A stretch of DNA of 9,814 bases from assembly GCA_014380105.1 (NCBI GenBank), contig JACMKL010000441.1, positions 1 through 9,814 on the forward strand, written 5' to 3'. This stretch comes from Candidatus Melainabacteria bacterium (GTDB taxonomy: Bacteria; Cyanobacteriota; Vampirovibrionia; Obscuribacterales; Obscuribacteraceae). A program made the position numbers and the translations under genes. The notes below the pieces were generated by a model. That model had not been told where the DNA came from. It saw only the letters and a program-made list of their open reading frames with translations, and made no database searches. Shown in pieces: positions 1 to 5,465 of this stretch (the stretch's first letter is position 1; every line of letters begins with the position of its first letter).

Positions 1-159
1 AACGTTGATGGCTAGATCATTTTGATTGGAGCCTATACATTGAACTTCACTAGAAGAAGGGACCGACAGTCCATAAACTGTTCCCTGTAGACCCGCCAAA
101 GAGAGCCGATCTGTCTCTTCTGTCGATTTAATTTGCACTAAATTTCCGAAACTAATCAT
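1..159 (-). CDS. Partial gene: N-terminus of a small SH3/KOW-like hypothetical protein
   Basis: An open frame starts with ATG at 159-157 and stays open for 53 codons to the left edge, so the 3' end is outside the window. The protein begins MISFGNLVQIKSTEETDRLS and continues with an AGLQGTVYG segment and an NDLAINV segment at residues 47-53. From memory, this pattern (short basic beta strand, T-E-T-D/E, AGL-x-G-x-VYG, then A-x-NV) occurs in small single-domain hypothetical proteins of about 70-80 aa with an SH3/KOW-like barrel; their function is unknown to me. The Shine-Dalgarno is weak, with only a GAGAT-like stretch too far upstream. The 5' region holds two tandem copies of the structured repeat, the nearer ending about 20 nt before the start. 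Being truncated and short, it rests on frame openness and family resemblance. Confidence 0.55.
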   Translation of the reverse strand, partial: MISFGNLVQIKSTEETDRLSLAGLQGTVYGLSVPSSSEVQCIGSNQNDLAINV

Positions 160-181
160 TTAAAAATCTGATCTCAATTCG

Positions 182-237
182 AAATGCTGCAGATACCACT
201 TTCCTAGCGTACACGAAAAGAAGTCCGTTATCCTAAA
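182..237 (-). repeat. Decayed copy (D) of the structured intergenic repeat
   Basis: Read on the minus strand, this stretch follows the order of the better copies: a TTTAGGATAAC block at 237-227 (compare TTTAAGA-x-TATC), a TTTC stem arm at 218-215, a loop ending in GCTA, a GAAA arm at 203-200, then AGTG (200-197) and a CAG-CATT end near 189-183. On the plus strand, CTTTCC followed by TAGC and a TAC-x-CGAA-xx-GAAG block matches copy B with few changes. Both hairpins are shortened and overlap by one base. It lies about 20 bp downstream (minus sense) of copy A and about 20 nt before the start codon at 159. The assignment was made by eye and is less certain than for A, B and C. Confidence 0.45.
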
Positions 238-258
238 CTCCCTTTCTGAACCGAAGCG

Positions 259-327
259 CGACCAAAAATATCCTAGCACCATCCTTGGTGCCTTCACTAG
301 CCGCGCAAACACAAAGCAATCTTAAAT
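259..327 (-). repeat. Copy A of the structured intergenic repeat (candidate noncoding RNA element)
   Basis: On the minus strand it begins ATTTAAG (327-321), identical to copy B. Hairpin I is TTTGC (309-305), loop GCGGCTA (304-298), GTGAA (297-293). Hairpin II is GCACC (291-287), a 6-nt loop, GGTGC (280-276), extended by a G-T pair. A TTTTGGTCG tail follows, ending at 259. Relative to copy B it has a 1-nt gap between the hairpins and a 6-nt deletion before the tail. Two pairs of hairpin I are G-T wobbles only when read on the minus strand; on the plus strand they would be A-C mismatches, so the minus strand is the likely sense strand. It lies 100-170 nt upstream of the partial gene starting at 159. 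Confidence 0.65.
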
Positions 328-413
328 CGACAGCCTTTTTAGGGTTAGATTTTGAAGAGTCAATACACCGAAAACGAAATCCAAACAGACCAGTCTACTA
401 GCATCAACCAAAA

Positions 414-441
414 GAAGAGAGCTGCTGGCGCAGCCCTCTTC
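414..441 (-). terminator. Hairpin terminator after the glycosyltransferase/UPF0114 operon
   Basis: A strong stem pairs GAAGAG (414-419) with CTCTTC (436-441). After one mismatch, GCTGC (421-425) pairs with GCAGC (430-434) around a 4-nt loop. In the minus-strand transcript the last arm is followed by a short T-rich tract (TTTTGG). It begins 6 nt past the stop codon of the UPF0114 gene, where a terminator would be expected. The T tract is short, so termination may be incomplete. Confidence 0.7.
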
Positions 442-447
442 CTATGT

Positions 448-1002
448 TTATTTAAGAGGCGTTTTCATGATTCGCCACACAACGGCAACAACAAGAGTCG
501 TTGCCAAGAAGACGAGATGAAGATAGACGTGCAAAAGCCACTCTGAGTCCGGCACAGAATGACTGCTGATAGCACTTTCAAGAAGAAGCACGCTTGAGAC
601 ACCGACAAAAGCAAGACCCATTTTTACTTTCAGCATGATTGTGTCAATGTGATCAAGCCACTGTGGCGAATCATCAGCATCTTGATACTTGAAGCGCCGC
701 ACATAAATCTGATGACCACCCATGATGGTGATAATGAAAAGACCTGAAATCATGGCTTGATCGAGCAGGCTTACCATCGCAATCATCAGTTCACCAGAAG
801 CGTTCTCGTGATGTGAGAAGAGTTGCGGAATATCGCTTACTAATTTCACGATGTTCCAAACAAAACTGCAGACATAGATGAGGAGCGCAAACAGCAGACC
901 ACAATTGATTGGATACAAGAGCCAGCGGGACTGATAGATCAGTCCATTGAGCGAGAAAAACTCAATTCGCTTTGCGCTGCGGTTTGGCTTCGAAGCTGTC
1001 AT
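448..1002 (-). CDS. UPF0114 (YqhA family) integral membrane protein
   Basis: A protein of about 184 aa starting MTASKPNRSAKRIEFF. It has the UPF0114/YqhA pattern: an N-terminal Y-x-SRWLLYPI-x-CGLL segment leading into a first membrane helix, an SLLDQAMISGL helix with a central acidic residue (the family has S-L-x-D-x-x-x-x-G-x-L), a polar loop with WLDHIDTIMLKVKM, a third hydrophobic segment (VGVSSVLLLESAI), and a last helix near HLVFLATTLVVAVVW. The length suits the family (E. coli YqhA is about 164 aa), with a short extra N-terminal tail. Its molecular role is not established; it is an inner-membrane protein of three to four helices. The start overlaps the upstream glycosyltransferase stop as TGATG, so the two are probably translationally coupled. 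A GTG one codon earlier (1005) is possible, but the Shine-Dalgarno favours ATG at 1002. Confidence 0.88.
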   Translation of the reverse strand: MTASKPNRSAKRIEFFSLNGLIYQSRWLLYPINCGLLFALLIYVCSFVWNIVKLVSDIPQLFSHHENASGELMIAMVSLLDQAMISGLFIITIMGGHQIYVRRFKYQDADDSPQWLDHIDTIMLKVKMGLAFVGVSSVLLLESAISSHSVPDSEWLLHVYLHLVFLATTLVVAVVWRIMKTPLK

Positions 1003-2045
1003 CACTGCCTCCGGCTTGGTTCGTCGCTTTTACGGTAGGTGCTTGCCTTGGGGTTGGGATGTAAGTTCTGCACAAATTGCTTCGCGCATGCCTGCCAAGA
1101 TTTGGATAAAGCAAACTCTCTACAAACTTCAGGACTGAGACTGAGAGCCGCAGTAGCTGCTGAAAACAGATCATCACTCAGCACGCCTACGGGGAATTCT
1201 TGAATGATGTCCTTTGGTCCGGTCACGGGGTATGCAGCAACTGGAACACCGGAAGCAAGCGCCTCCAGAACAACCAGTCCAAACGTATCGGTCTTGCTAG
1301 GGAAAACAAACACGTCAGCCGCAGCATAGTAACAAGCGAGCTCCTCGCCACCCTTGGCGCCGACAAAATGAGCTTCGGGAAAAAGTGCTTTTGTCTCTTT
1401 CAATTGCGGACCATCACCAACCACAAGCTTTGTGCCTGGTAAATCCAGAGACAAAAAAGCCGCAATATTCTTCTCCACGGATACTCTGCCCACATAAAGA
1501 AAAATGGGGCGCGGCAGCTGTAGGAAATTTTTGCTGCGCGGCTTAAACAGCTCGGTATTCACTCCGCGCGTCCAGAGTTTCACATTCTTGAAGCCAACAG
1601 ATTGTAGAGCCTCTTGCATCGATGCTGTTGGCACCATAATCGCTTTCGATTGAGCATGGAAGCGCCGAAGTGCTGCGTAGGTGATCCATTCCGGAATATG
1701 ACATTTCGCCTTTAAATACTCCGGAAAGCGAGTGTGAAAAGCGGTCGTGAAGGCGATCTTTCTCTTTAAGCAAAACTTACGCGCTGACAAGCCCAGAGGA
1801 CCCTCTGTCGAGATGTGATGAGCGTCGGCATCGAAGTCGTTTAAAAGCTTCGTGAGCTTGCCCTTCACACCGTAAGCCAGACGAATTTCGCTGTATCCGG
1901 GACACGGGATATTCTTGAAAAGACCAGGATGTACGAGAAGAACATCATGTCCCATGCCTTCAAGTTCTGCCTTCAGATGCGTGAGCGTGCGCACGACGCC
2001 ATTCACTTGCGGATGCCAGGCATCCGTGATGATTGCGATTTTCAT
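1002..2045 (-). CDS. GT4-family glycosyltransferase (mannosyltransferase/SqdX-like)
   Basis: A 347-aa GT-B fold retaining glycosyltransferase of family GT4. The N-terminal half starts MKIAIITDAWHPQVNGVVRT, the glycine-containing acceptor loop typical of the SqdX/MgtA/PimB-like group, and has an FHTRFPEY segment. The C-terminal half has FLYVGRVSVEKN, VVGDGPQ and FPSKTDTFGLVVLEALASG, which includes the nucleotide-sugar binding E-containing motif of GT4 enzymes. It should transfer a sugar from a nucleotide donor, often GDP-mannose in this group, to a lipid or glycan at the cytoplasmic membrane face; donor and acceptor cannot be read from sequence. Relatives are often next to an LpxH-like phosphoesterase, and one lies 3.4 kb away here. 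The Shine-Dalgarno is weak (an AAAGA-like stretch). It is first gene of a two-gene operon with the UPF0114 gene. Confidence 0.9.
   Translation of the reverse strand: MKIAIITDAWHPQVNGVVRTLTHLKAELEGMGHDVLLVHPGLFKNIPCPGYSEIRLAYGVKGKLTKLLNDFDADAHHISTEGPLGLSARKFCLKRKIAFTTAFHTRFPEYLKAKCHIPEWITYAALRRFHAQSKAIMVPTASMQEALQSVGFKNVKLWTRGVNTELFKPRSKNFLQLPRPIFLYVGRVSVEKNIAAFLSLDLPGTKLVVGDGPQLKETKALFPEAHFVGAKGGEELACYYAAADVFVFPSKTDTFGLVVLEALASGVPVAAYPVTGPKDIIQEFPVGVLSDDLFSAATAALSLSPEVCREFALSKSWQACAKQFVQNLHPNPKASTYRKSDEPSRRQ
1008..1012 (-). promoter_or_regulatory. Shine-Dalgarno that sets the UPF0114 start
   Basis: GGAGG on the minus strand lies inside the 3' end of the glycosyltransferase gene, 5 nt before ATG at 1002. 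The alternative GTG at 1005 would be only 2 nt away, too close. This favours the start at 1002 and the TGATG stop/start overlap. Confidence 0.7.
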
Positions 2046-2599
2046 GTTGTGATTCTTTCGTTACTGAGACGGCTATTGCTTCAATGCAAGCCGTGATCGG
2101 CATCTCTGCATTGCCAAGCCATCTACATGGATTTCAAGAAATCAAAAAAGACGTAGTTTGGGTTTACAAACTTCACCATTTCATGATGTGTAGACGACAA
2201 AACGGTGTATTTCAACGCCTTGTTTCGGGGTGGTGATCATCTGCTCAAAAACATCACTAGGTAAGCCAATCCGCAAACCTTGACGGCTTGAGAAATTGGC
2301 GGAAGTAGAACGCTGTTTTGTACGAAAAGTAGTAAGAAGGTTTCCAGAAAGATGAATTTGAAAGCAGATAACTAAGCCTAACAACCACAATGAGGCGTGC
2401 AAAAAAATCTAGCGAAACGTCAAGAAATGCTGGTCAATACACAGTACCAAGCGACCGCAATTTGGCTTATCTTTAGCTTTTCAGCACAAAACATTTGCTC
2501 GCGCAGCTAGCGAGTGACACCAAATGCAGCACTACCAAATTTATGGTTATGGTGAAGTTAAAGTCAAAGTGCTCATCAAAAAAGTGTCGATGTCTCACT
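2046..2599. other. Gene-free stretch between the glycosyltransferase and the 109-aa orphan gene
   Basis: About 550 bp upstream of the glycosyltransferase gene. Open frames here (longest 73 codons, 2402-2181 minus) show no recognisable domain, poor initiation signals and no conserved pattern, so I do not call them genes. The stretch must contain the glycosyltransferase promoter, but no convincing -35/-10 pair could be fixed by eye. Repeat copy C occupies 2497-2565. A GTACGAAAAGTAGTAAG stretch near 2310 recalls part of copy D but lacks the rest. Confidence 0.5.
2497..2565 (+). repeat. Copy C of the structured intergenic repeat, opposite orientation
   Basis: On the plus strand this aligns without gaps to the minus strand of copy B over about 67 nt, with roughly two thirds identical by hand count. 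Shared blocks are TCGCG, GCTAGC (2506-2511), CACCAAATGC (2518-2527), GTTATGGT (2546-2553) and GTTAA (2557-2561), all at the same spacing as in B. Hairpin I is CTCGC (2498-2502), loop GCAGCTA, GCGAG (2510-2514), and it is perfectly paired. Hairpin II is weaker (AGTG 2513-2516 with CACT 2530-2533) and shares two bases with hairpin I, so both cannot form fully together. A TTTAG at 2473 may be its displaced 5' end. It points at the 3' end of the antisense 109-aa gene, so it is not an obvious mRNA leader. Confidence 0.65.
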
Positions 2600-2929
2600 C
2601 TAACTAATCTTCTTCCACGGAAACTGCGGTGGCTCCAGTCGTCGAAACTGTTCCTCAATCGCATCAGTGAGTGCCGAGGCTACTAATTTGTTACTGTATG
2701 GGAGAGGAAGTAAAGCGACGATTACGGATTCTGGATAACTTTTTGACCAAGCTTTTGAATTTTCTGAATCAATAAGTGTGCTCTCAAACTCATCGCAATA
2801 TCCGAAATTCACAAGTTCGAATTGTTCATCAATGGGCTTCAGGACCACAAACAGTCCGCCTCCCACAATCGAGCCGGGCGGATTGTCATATGGACCATCA
2901 AACTCTATGCCAGCGAGAATTACAGACAT
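2600..2929 (-). CDS. Hypothetical 109-aa protein with F-x-GPY motif
   Basis: I do not recognise a named family. The protein starts MSVILAGIEFDGPYDNPPGS, then has a G-G-G-L-F-V-V-L strand, an FELVNFGYCDEFESTL segment, a lone W after SENSKA, a VIVALLPLPYS strand and a C-terminal ALTDAIEEQF helix. From memory this order resembles small orphan proteins with EFDGPY, then G-V-Y, then V-I-D-V-G-E-S, then H-D-R-K-x-x-W, which look GIY-YIG-like in layout. Here the VGES and HDRK positions are replaced (FGYC, SENSK), so any nuclease activity is doubtful. The start is well supported by GGGTGA (2938-2933) 3 nt before ATG. It is transcribed divergently from the 129-aa gene, whose product shares the GPY motif and C-terminal helix. 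No signal peptide or membrane segment is visible. Confidence 0.7.
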   Translation of the reverse strand: MSVILAGIEFDGPYDNPPGSIVGGGLFVVLKPIDEQFELVNFGYCDEFESTLIDSENSKAWSKSYPESVIVALLPLPYSNKLVASALTDAIEEQFRRLEPPQFPWKKIS

Positions 2930-2977
2930 CTTTCACCCATCTCAAGCAACATTTGGAATAATCTTCCGACCTTTGTA

Positions 2978-3045
2978 TTAAGGCGAGGTAAATGCTTGAT
3001 TCACAGCCCATTTTGCTTTTTCGCCTTAACCTCGTCTTAGTTAAG
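2978..3045. promoter_or_regulatory. Inverted repeats in the divergent spacer (possible operator)
   Basis: The 166-bp spacer between the divergent small genes contains a perfect 9-bp inverted repeat, TTAAGGCGA (2978-2986) with TCGCCTTAA (3021-3029). Overlapping it are CGAGGT (2984-2989) with ACCTCG (3029-3034), and a second palindrome CTTAAC (3025-3030) with GTTAAG (3040-3045) across a 9-bp spacer. Their position between two divergent starts fits an operator for coordinated control. A transcribed hairpin is also possible. No -35/-10 pair was convincing. Confidence 0.4.
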
Positions 3046-3095
3046 TACATCGAGAATAGTGCGCAAATGGACACGCGAGTTGTTCATAAAAATGA

Positions 3096-3485
3096 ATGAG
3101 TGATGATGAAATTATGAATACAACATTGTCTGCAATGGGAAACTCTGCTGATTATGAATGTTCAGATGACACTGGCGAAATCCAAAATTCCCTTCTTGTT
3201 GGCGACCATGAGTTTTTTGGACCGTATACCACAACCGTAGAAATACTTCCTCAACCTGGAATTCTTGCCCTATTAATTGATGAAGAAAACGGGTTTGAAT
3301 TACTAGACTTGCTGGCATCAAAAGATCTACAGATGACTTCAGAAATCGAGTTGAATTCTTACAGTGAAAACCTGTCAAACATCGCAATAGCGGTGTTTTA
3401 TGCCGCAGGATCAACGATTGAAGAAATTACCCAATTGAAAGAAAAAATTCTAAATGATTTTGATCTCTCGGAGGATGAAAATTAG
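3096..3485 (+). CDS. Hypothetical 129-aa acidic protein with F-x-GPY motif
   Basis: Unrecognised family. The first 31 residues are acidic and low in structure (MSDDEIMNTT onwards). The part resembling the 109-aa protein follows: LLVGDHEFFGPY (residues 33-44), a GILALLI strand, NGFELLDLLASKD, an IAIAVFYAAG strand and a final LKEKILNDF helix. The order of elements is the same as in the divergent 109-aa gene, so I infer distant paralogues, although the residues between motifs differ strongly. The Shine-Dalgarno is poor, so the start is uncertain: ATG at 3096, 3114 or 3135 are all possible. The stop TAG is 2 bp before the next ATG, indicating an operon with the two following small genes. Local sequence is AT-rich compared with the right-hand operon. 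Confidence 0.62.
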   Translation: MSDDEIMNTTLSAMGNSADYECSDDTGEIQNSLLVGDHEFFGPYTTTVEILPQPGILALLIDEENGFELLDLLASKDLQMTSEIELNSYSENLSNIAIAVFYAAGSTIEEITQLKEKILNDFDLSEDEN

Positions 3486-3487
3486 CG

Positions 3488-3685
3488 ATGTACTCGACTA
3501 CATCAGTTTCTTTTTCTGTGCTCTTAAACGAAATTCTTCATAGAAAGCAGGAAAAACGCATAATAGAAATCAGTTATTGTGAGTCCTTAATTTTCGATCT
3601 GCACATGGCGCAAAAGAGCTTGCAGAGGGCGATTTACGCTCAACAAGTTCAGACAAACGAACTGTGCGGCGCTACTCTGAAGTAA
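3488..3685 (+). CDS. Hypothetical 65-aa protein, possibly an N-terminal fragment of the same small family
   Basis: Starts MYSTTSVSFSVLLNEILHRK and contains KRIIEISYCESLIFDL, which lines up with FELVNFGYCDEFESTL of the 109-aa protein (shared YC and hydrophobic pattern). It lacks the GPY block at the start and the C-terminal strand and helix. The start is 2 bp after the upstream stop, and GGAGG (3470-3474) lies 13 nt before the ATG, rather far, so translation probably depends on coupling. It could be a real small protein or the front half of a gene broken near 3685. With 65 codons and no recognised domain, support is mainly its place in the operon. Confidence 0.42.
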   Translation: MYSTTSVSFSVLLNEILHRKQEKRIIEISYCESLIFDLHMAQKSLQRAIYAQQVQTNELCGATLK

Positions 3686-3694
3686 AAGGAAACA

Positions 3695-3892
3695 ATGAAA
3701 ACCAAGGAAACCTCAACTCTCAGCATTAAAACTATAAAAGTAGAGCTCAACGATGGTCCTTCAATTAAACACTTCTGGATTGCCGAAAACGATATTACTG
3801 CCCTTACTGACGCCTTAATTTCTGCAGCAATCAATAACTTTTCGGAGCAAAAAAACCATCTGCAAGAAAGGCTGAACTATCCGGAAAGCTGA
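3695..3892 (+). CDS. Hypothetical 65-aa protein, possibly the C-terminal half of the small family
   Basis: Starts MKTKETSTLSIKTIKVELND and contains FWIAENDITALTDALISAAINNF near its middle. The ALTDA-x-x helix matches SALTDAIEEQF at the end of the 109-aa protein, so this ORF resembles the part missing from the preceding 65-aa ORF. AAGGA (3686-3690) lies 4 nt before ATG, a usable Shine-Dalgarno, which argues that it is translated on its own. It begins 9 bp after the upstream stop and ends 7 bp before the convergent stop of the LysM gene. Function unknown; no membrane segment. Confidence 0.5.
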   Translation: MKTKETSTLSIKTIKVELNDGPSIKHFWIAENDITALTDALISAAINNFSEQKNHLQERLNYPES

Positions 3893-3899
3893 AAGGCGC

Positions 3900-4988
3900 T
3901 CAGGCTGGTCTTCGACCTGAAGGAAGCGGAACAGCCGGAGGAACAAGTGGTGGCACCAGAGGAGCCACCACTGAACGAGGCGGCACTTCAATAACGTCAG
4001 ACGAATTCTGACTCGGTATCCTCAAAATTTGACCGCTGTTTATCCTGAATGGTAGCGACAAATTATTCGCTCTGGCAATGCGCTCGACATGCTGGTTGAC
4101 TTCTTGTTCACCGGGCGCACGTCCGTTTCGCTCACGCAAATTCGTAATTGCGACATCAGAAATTGACTGTCCATGCTGGACTTGGTAAGTAGTCGTTTGC
4201 CATTTCGCAGAGAGATTCTCTGTGGCAGTTCTCTGAACCCTATCAAAACTTTCAACGCTCTCAGCGCTAACTCCAAAACGACCGGCTTGTCGCTCCAGTT
4301 CACTGCGATCGAAATACTGCGTTGCCAATCCAAACAGAGTTCCCACTCCGAGACGGGTTTTATATAAATCGTCGCGGTTGGCAACCATGAAATTGAGCGC
4401 CCTCCTCTGTTCAGGATCCAAGAAGGAACCCTTTGCGTCGTCTTCCAGAGCTCTTTCGGCGGCGGAAATTTCGAAGCGACTATTAGTTGCACTGACCTGA
4501 CCAGGATAGCGTTGACCGATCAGTCTCGAAAGTCCATCGTACTCTCGCATAGCTTGCTCATAGCCGGTCACCATTCTTATATCTCTTTCGGCTGCCTGTA
4601 GATTGTTCAGTTGAATTGGCTGAATGCCGCTGCGCTGAGCGACCTGATTCAAAACCATTTCTTCAACAAAATTTCGTCGGTTGACTGGATTGCGTGACTC
4701 GCGCACGAGGTGACTATCGATCTCCCGCGCGCTGAGCTGTCCATTACCGTCGGTGTCGATACGCCGAGTCAGTTGCTCGTCGCCGAGAATTCGTACTGTC
4801 ATCTGAGGAAGAATTCCAGAGCGCACCAGCGCTGATTCTACAAAATCTCGTTGACTCTGATTCATCTGAACTATTGCAAAACTAGCCCGGGTAAATAAGG
4901 TGTTGTCATTATCGACAATACCTTGTTCAATACGCGCTAGCCCTTCGCTAACAAGCCTTCTTTGACTATCTACACCTTCGTTTGACAT
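3900..4988 (-). CDS. LysM-domain protein with EF-hand calcium-binding loop
   Basis: A 362-aa protein starting MSNEGVDSQRRLVSEGLARI. A canonical 12-residue EF-hand loop lies at residues 78-89, with ligands D78, D80, N82, Q84, S86 and E89, suggesting calcium binding. The middle is helical and charged, with a possible degenerate second EF-like stretch around EDDAKGSFLDPEQ. A LysM domain covers about residues 268-326 (YQVQHGQSISDVA to GQILRIPS) and carries an insert after the first helix; LysM binds GlcNAc-containing glycans such as peptidoglycan. The last 25 residues are rich in Pro and Val (VPPLVPPAVPLP) and look disordered. No signal peptide or TM helix is visible, which is odd for a wall-binding protein. 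GAGGTG (4998-4993) lies 4 nt before ATG. Repeat copy B lies 125-210 nt upstream on the same strand. Confidence 0.85.
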   Translation of the reverse strand: MSNEGVDSQRRLVSEGLARIEQGIVDNDNTLFTRASFAIVQMNQSQRDFVESALVRSGILPQMTVRILGDEQLTRRIDTDGNGQLSAREIDSHLVRESRNPVNRRNFVEEMVLNQVAQRSGIQPIQLNNLQAAERDIRMVTGYEQAMREYDGLSRLIGQRYPGQVSATNSRFEISAAERALEDDAKGSFLDPEQRRALNFMVANRDDLYKTRLGVGTLFGLATQYFDRSELERQAGRFGVSAESVESFDRVQRTATENLSAKWQTTTYQVQHGQSISDVAITNLRERNGRAPGEQEVNQHVERIARANNLSLPFRINSGQILRIPSQNSSDVIEVPPRSVVAPLVPPLVPPAVPLPSGRRPA

Positions 4989-5465
4989 GCAACACCTCGA
5001 GAGATCGTCTGCAATCTACAAATTAGCGGGCCTTCTTGCCACCAACTTGACATATTGCCCAATAGACATCGCAACGATCAAAGTCTTGCAGTTACGTCCT
5101 TTACAATACCAAGCCTTAACCCGACCATAACCTCGATCGTGCTAGCACCGCATTTGGTGCTTTCCGCTAGCTACGCGAACGGAAGATAGTCTTAAATGCT
5201 GCTTTGATTGTTTTGCAAAAGCGACCCGCGGCGGCTTTTTCGACAGGAAAGCCATTTCAATTTCAAAGAACAGCGAAACAAAAGGAATTTTTCTCTCTCC
5301 AATCAGAGTTTAATCAATGTATCCGCTCTATCACCTTTTGCCTTCCAAGTTTCCCTAAAACCTTTAGCCATCTCACTATCTCGAGCCACCCTTAAACTCT
5401 GCGGAGGGGCGGCTTAGATACTCATGCGCGAGCGGTTATTCCGTTAACTCAACCGGAGAAACATT
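4989..5465. other. Divergent intergenic region between the LysM and LpxH-like genes
   Basis: About 480 bp between two divergently transcribed genes, so it should hold both promoters. The clearest content is repeat copy B at 5113-5197. A TTGACA at 5047-5052 (plus) has no matching -10 at 16-18 bp. On the minus strand, TTGATC and CAATAT 18 bp apart, near 5080-5050, are a weak promoter candidate for the LysM gene. Short ORFs at 5204-5417 (plus) overlap each other in two frames and show no coding pattern. Confidence 0.5.
5113..5197 (-). repeat. Copy B, best-preserved structured intergenic repeat
   Basis: On the minus strand: ATTTAAG (5197-5191); hairpin I TTCGC (5179-5175), loop GTAGCTA (5174-5168), GCGGA (5167-5163); hairpin II AGCACC (5161-5156), loop AAATGC, GGTGCT (5149-5144), six perfect pairs; then GTTATGGT (5131-5124) and GTTAAGG (5120-5114). 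The TAGC after hairpin II could pair with GCTA in the hairpin I loop as a pseudoknot, though A keeps only three such pairs and C none. Compared with A and C, hairpin I changes T-A to C-G at its first pair and uses G-T wobbles at others, which argues for a selected RNA structure read on this strand. It lies upstream of the LysM gene, but no transcript start is known. Confidence 0.68.

Noticed and set aside
352..546. 64-codon ORF on the plus strand
   Set aside because: It runs over the terminator hairpin and antisense to the UPF0114 gene. The protein is low in structure, has no recognisable domain and lacks a good Shine-Dalgarno.
1003..1005. GTG as the start of the UPF0114 gene
   Set aside because: It is only 2 nt from the GGAGG. 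The adjacent ATG at 1002 has normal 5-nt spacing.
2300..2345. Possible fifth copy of the repeat (GTACGAAAAGTAGTAAG)
   Set aside because: It resembles only one block of the decayed copy D, with no hairpins or other blocks around it.
2181..2402. 73-codon minus-strand ORF with a hydrophobic start
   Set aside because: The hydrophobic N-terminus looks like a signal peptide, but there is no family resemblance or clear operon context, and composition is like the surrounding noncoding DNA. Not enough support.
2495..2686. 63-codon plus-strand ORF covering repeat copy C
   Set aside because: It overlaps the structured repeat and the antisense 109-aa gene, which has the better start signal and family pattern.
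5047..5075. TTGACA as a -35 box for the LpxH-like gene
   Set aside because: No acceptable -10 sequence lies 16-18 bp downstream, and the gene start is about 400 bp away.
5113..5197. Integron attC site or known riboswitch (c-di-GMP, cobalamin, fluoride, guanidine)
   Set aside because: The CCTTAAC end does not fit the attC core consensus, and the paired structure is too small. None of the conserved blocks I remember for those riboswitches is present.
5204..5417. Two overlapping plus-strand ORFs of 63 and 69 codons
   Set aside because: They share the same DNA in different frames, have no coding pattern, and lie in the promoter region of the LpxH-like gene.
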